The position numbers and the translations under genes were made by a program. The notes beneath the pieces are model-generated. The model was not told the origin of the DNA. It saw only the letters and a program-made list of their open reading frames with translations, and made no database searches. From assembly GCF_037914945.1 (NCBI RefSeq), contig NZ_CP149789.1, positions 62,001 through 126,000 on the forward strand: 64,000 bases of DNA, given 5' to 3'. Shown piece after piece: positions 62,005-64,000 of this stretch (positions within the stretch are counted from its first letter, which is position 1; every line of letters begins with the position of its first letter). This DNA comes from Haloterrigena sp. KLK7. GTDB lineage: Archaea; Halobacteriota; Halobacteria; Halobacteriales; Natrialbaceae.

Positions 62005-62610
62005 ATGAGCGCGAATACCGGTACGACGGGCGCCGCCTGTACCGCCTGGGACAACTCGGAGTGCCAGGGAACGCCCTACTGCCCGCCGCGGTGTCCGCGG
62101 TTCGAGGGAAAAGATGACACGCTATTTCTGACTCGGCCATACGAGTCCGACGATCAGGACGCGCTCGTCTCGATGTACGCCGATCTCGATCAGTACAGCC
62201 GGTCGATGGGGCTGCCACCAGCGACAGTACCGAAAATCGAAGACTGGCTCGAGCGATTACACTCGAACGGGTGGAGCCTGATCGCGCTCGACGGAGATCG
62301 GGTGATCGGTCACGTCGCGGTCGTCCCCGCGGACTCGAGCGAGCCGGAGTTCCTGATCTTCGTCCATCAGGCGTACCAGAATCACGGTATCGGGACCGAG
62401 CTGATCAAGCAACTCGTCGCCTATGCCGACGACAGGGACCACAGCGGACTCACGCTGGAGGTTTCGAAGGGCAACAAACGTGCCATCACGGTGTACGAGA
62501 ACGTCGGCTTCGACGTCACGAAACGGAAGCTCTCTGAACTCGAAATGGAACTCGATCTCGAGCACTCGCTCGTCCGGCGGCTCCGGCGACCGCCTGCGGA
62601 TCGGGTCTGA
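62005..62610 (+). CDS. GNAT family N-acetyltransferase with Cys-rich N-terminus
   Basis: A ~201-residue acetyltransferase. The N-terminal CTAWDNSECQGTPYCPPRCP is a Cys-rich (possibly zinc-binding) segment. The GNAT core follows: LFLTRPYESDDQDALVSMYA, GHVAVVPADSSEPEFLIFVH, the acetyl-CoA loop QAYQNHGIGTELIKQLVAYA and LTLEVSKGNKRAITVYENVG. ATG 62005 gives MSANTGTTGAACTAWD. Haloarchaeal GNATs of this kind with a CxxC head occur beside acyl-CoA genes. The acetylation target is unknown. Confidence 0.85.
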   Translation: MSANTGTTGAACTAWDNSECQGTPYCPPRCPRFEGKDDTLFLTRPYESDDQDALVSMYADLDQYSRSMGLPPATVPKIEDWLERLHSNGWSLIALDGDRVIGHVAVVPADSSEPEFLIFVHQAYQNHGIGTELIKQLVAYADDRDHSGLTLEVSKGNKRAITVYENVGFDVTKRKLSELEMELDLEHSLVRRLRRPPADRV

Positions 62611-62615
62611 CGCCG

Positions 62616-63023
62616 TTATGAACGGCTCGTTTCGGAGCTCCCGGCGATAAGGACCGACCGGTCGGTGCTCAAAATCACGTCCTGCGTGACGCTCCCGAAC
62701 AGGGCCTTCCCCGTCGGCGATCGCTTTCGGCCGGCCAGACAGACCAGATCCGCGTCTATTTCGTCCGCGTAGGCGAGAATCTCCGGCGCCGGATCGCCGC
62801 TTCGTTCGTCGAGACGAACGTCGATCCCGGCGGCCTCGAGTCGCTCTTCGGCGGATCGCGCCGTCTGGAGTTGTGAAATCGATGCACCGGCCGGATTGTC
62901 CGAGAAGACGTGCAGCACCGTTACGGAGACGGTATCGGTCTTGATCGGGAACTCCAGGATCGTTCGAATCTGCCGCTCGACACGGCTCTCGTCGGTATCG
63001 ATGGGAACCAGTATCTCGAACAT
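62616..63023 (-). CDS. Universal stress protein (UspA family)
   Basis: A 135-residue UspA protein: MFEILVPIDTDESRVERQIR, FPIKTDTVSVTVLHVFSDNP and the C-terminal ADLVCLAGRKRSPTGKALFG with SVTQDVILSTDRSVLIAG (ATP-binding G-x2-x9-GS motif). It converges with the GNAT gene with only 5 bp between stops. It is related to the UspA at 32426. Confidence 0.88.
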   Translation of the reverse strand: MFEILVPIDTDESRVERQIRTILEFPIKTDTVSVTVLHVFSDNPAGASISQLQTARSAEERLEAAGIDVRLDERSGDPAPEILAYADEIDADLVCLAGRKRSPTGKALFGSVTQDVILSTDRSVLIAGSSETSRS

Positions 63024-63140
63024 AGGTACCAGTTATCGTTCGAACTGTAAATAGGCCGATGATCGATCACGGCACAGTCGGCGAACCGATATGGACTCTA
63101 TCCGGGTAGCGGCGACGAATCGGTTACGCCGAGTTCGACG

Positions 63141-63917
63141 TTACTCGCCGGTAAACTCCGGATCGCGGTCCTCGCGGAACGCCTTGATTCCCTCCCGGTG
63201 ATCGTCGGTCTCGAGGAGCGTGCTCTGGGCGAGCGACTCCAGGACGCCCGCGGTCTGGGTGTCGGTATCGCGGGCGGCGTTGACGACGCGCTTCGCGAGT
63301 CCGAGCGCCTGCGGCGGTTGCTCGAGGAGGTCGTCCGCGTACGCTCGAGCAGCGGACTCCGGATCGTCCGCGACGCGCTCGATGAGCCCGATCTCGCGAC
63401 CGCGTTCGCCGTCGACCAGTTCGCCGCTGAAGATGAGATCCTTCGCCGTCCCGGGACCGACGAGATGGACGAAGCGGGAACACCCGCCTAGGCCGGGTAT
63501 GAGACCGATGTTGTGTTCGGGGAAGCCGAGCGTCGCATCGGGACTCGCAATCCGGACGTCACAGGCTAACGCGAGTTCGAGGCCGCCGCCGACGCAAGTG
63601 CCGTCGATGGCGGCCAGTACGGGCTTTTCCATGCGTTCGATCGCATCGAACGCGCCGCCCAGAATCCGCGAGTTCGAACGGAACTCGTCGGTGGTCCACT
63701 CCTGGGCCTCCTCGAAGAGGCCGACGTCGGCCCCGACCGAGAACACGTCTGGGCGTCCGGTGATGATCCCGACTCGAACTCGCTCCTCCCGGAGGATATC
63801 GACCGCGTCGGCGAGTTCGTGGCGCATCTGCTGGTCGATCGCGTTGACGGGATCGTTATCGATTCGAACGGTCGCGATGCCGTCGTCAACGGAGACTTCG
63901 AGCGTTTCGAACGTCAT
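63141..63917 (-). CDS. Enoyl-CoA hydratase/isomerase 2
   Basis: A 258-residue crotonase-fold protein. Features: GIATVRIDNDPVNAIDQQMR, VFSVGADVGLFEEAQEWTTD, AIDGTCVGGGLELALACDVR and TLGFPEHNIGLIPGLGGCSR, ending AFREDRDPEFTGE. The oxyanion-hole GGG and the Glu of FPEHNIGLIPG are present. It is divergent in sequence from hydratase 1 (61077) and may act on a different chain or as an isomerase. It ends the cluster near the edge of the window. Confidence 0.93.
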   Translation of the reverse strand: MTFETLEVSVDDGIATVRIDNDPVNAIDQQMRHELADAVDILREERVRVGIITGRPDVFSVGADVGLFEEAQEWTTDEFRSNSRILGGAFDAIERMEKPVLAAIDGTCVGGGLELALACDVRIASPDATLGFPEHNIGLIPGLGGCSRFVHLVGPGTAKDLIFSGELVDGERGREIGLIERVADDPESAARAYADDLLEQPPQALGLAKRVVNAARDTDTQTAGVLESLAQSTLLETDDHREGIKAFREDRDPEFTGE

Positions 63918-64000
63918 GGATGGGGAAACGGCGGGAAGTCTCTTGGTTCTTTCTCACCGGAGGACCCGTCCGACGCTCGAGCGTCGACGGAACGCGTTCC

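Noticed and set aside
1..64000. tRNA and rRNA genes
   Set aside because: I looked for cloverleaf-like T-loop sequences and rRNA signatures in the gaps and saw none; a covariance-model scan would be needed to exclude them formally.

Overview
The window looks like accessory DNA of an extremely halophilic archaeon (class Halobacteria, probably Natrialbales-like; the rank below class is inference). The coding GC is high and the proteins are acidic. Many genes start 24-30 nt downstream of a TATA box with no room for a leader. Several families are typical of haloarchaea: Bat-type HTH regulators, an archaea-specific SMC-like protein (Sph), RdfA, Orc1/Cdc6 with ORB repeats, a DUF7344-type regulator and UspA proteins. 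AT-rich stretches packed with gene relics alternate with GC-rich functional clusters, which suggests repeated insertion and decay.

Layout. 0-5 kb: a YjdF-like membrane protein, a formylglycine-generating-enzyme scrap, two hypothetical remnants, a Tat-exported lipoprotein multicopper oxidase and a small Cys-rich protein. 5.4-6.9 kb: deoxyhypusine synthase and an SMR exporter. 7-16.2 kb: a graveyard of two IS5-like transposase copies, two other transposase relics, a solitary IS200/IS605-type end and remnants of a DNA methylase, MATE, TetR and a zinc-finger protein, around an intact formate/nitrite-family channel, a TetR regulator and a Bat-type regulator flanked by two related ~100-aa proteins.

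16.3-32.3 kb: a large hexuronate catabolic island. It encodes a GH2 glycosidase, glucuronate isomerase (UxaC), an SDR of the fructuronate reductase type and mannonate dehydratase (UxuA), which form the isomerase route. It also encodes a uronate dehydrogenase, a propeller lactonase, a ketodeoxyglucarate dehydratase-type enzyme and an oxoglutarate-semialdehyde dehydrogenase, which form the oxidative route to 2-oxoglutarate. An IclR regulator, an MFS transporter and a second, divergent UxuA-like protein complete it. No enolase-superfamily glucarate dehydratase is visible, and the second UxuA-like gene sits exactly where it would be expected.

32.4-36.5 kb: UspA, a VOC protein, relics and a second IclR gene with a tandemly duplicated promoter. 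37-45 kb: the remains of a plasmid-type replicon, with an intact orc1/cdc6 gene flanked by ORB repeats (a likely origin), a decayed family-B DNA polymerase gene, a decayed parA with repeats upstream and other plasmid-like fragments. A bile-acid-symporter-family transporter and a Gfo/Idh/MocA oxidoreductase are embedded in it. 45.4-49 kb: a PPAT-like enzyme, TrpD, HxlR and a third IclR. 49.6-52 kb: a decayed rdfA next to an intact sph gene.

52.3-64 kb: an acyl-CoA/aldehyde catabolic cluster with an amidohydrolase, acyl-CoA dehydrogenase, aldehyde dehydrogenase, SCP2-type thiolase, an HMG-CoA-synthase-like/DUF35 fusion lacking the catalytic Cys, 3-hydroxyacyl-CoA dehydrogenase, two enoyl-CoA hydratases, GNAT, UspA and two small regulators. 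A 16-bp promoter block is identical upstream of the aldehyde dehydrogenase and the hydroxyacyl-CoA dehydrogenase.

Across the window a 20-bp palindrome, TTACA-N3-(G/A)TAC-N3-(T/C)GTAA, recurs seven times in non-coding DNA; five copies lie within about 700 bp of one of the three IclR genes.
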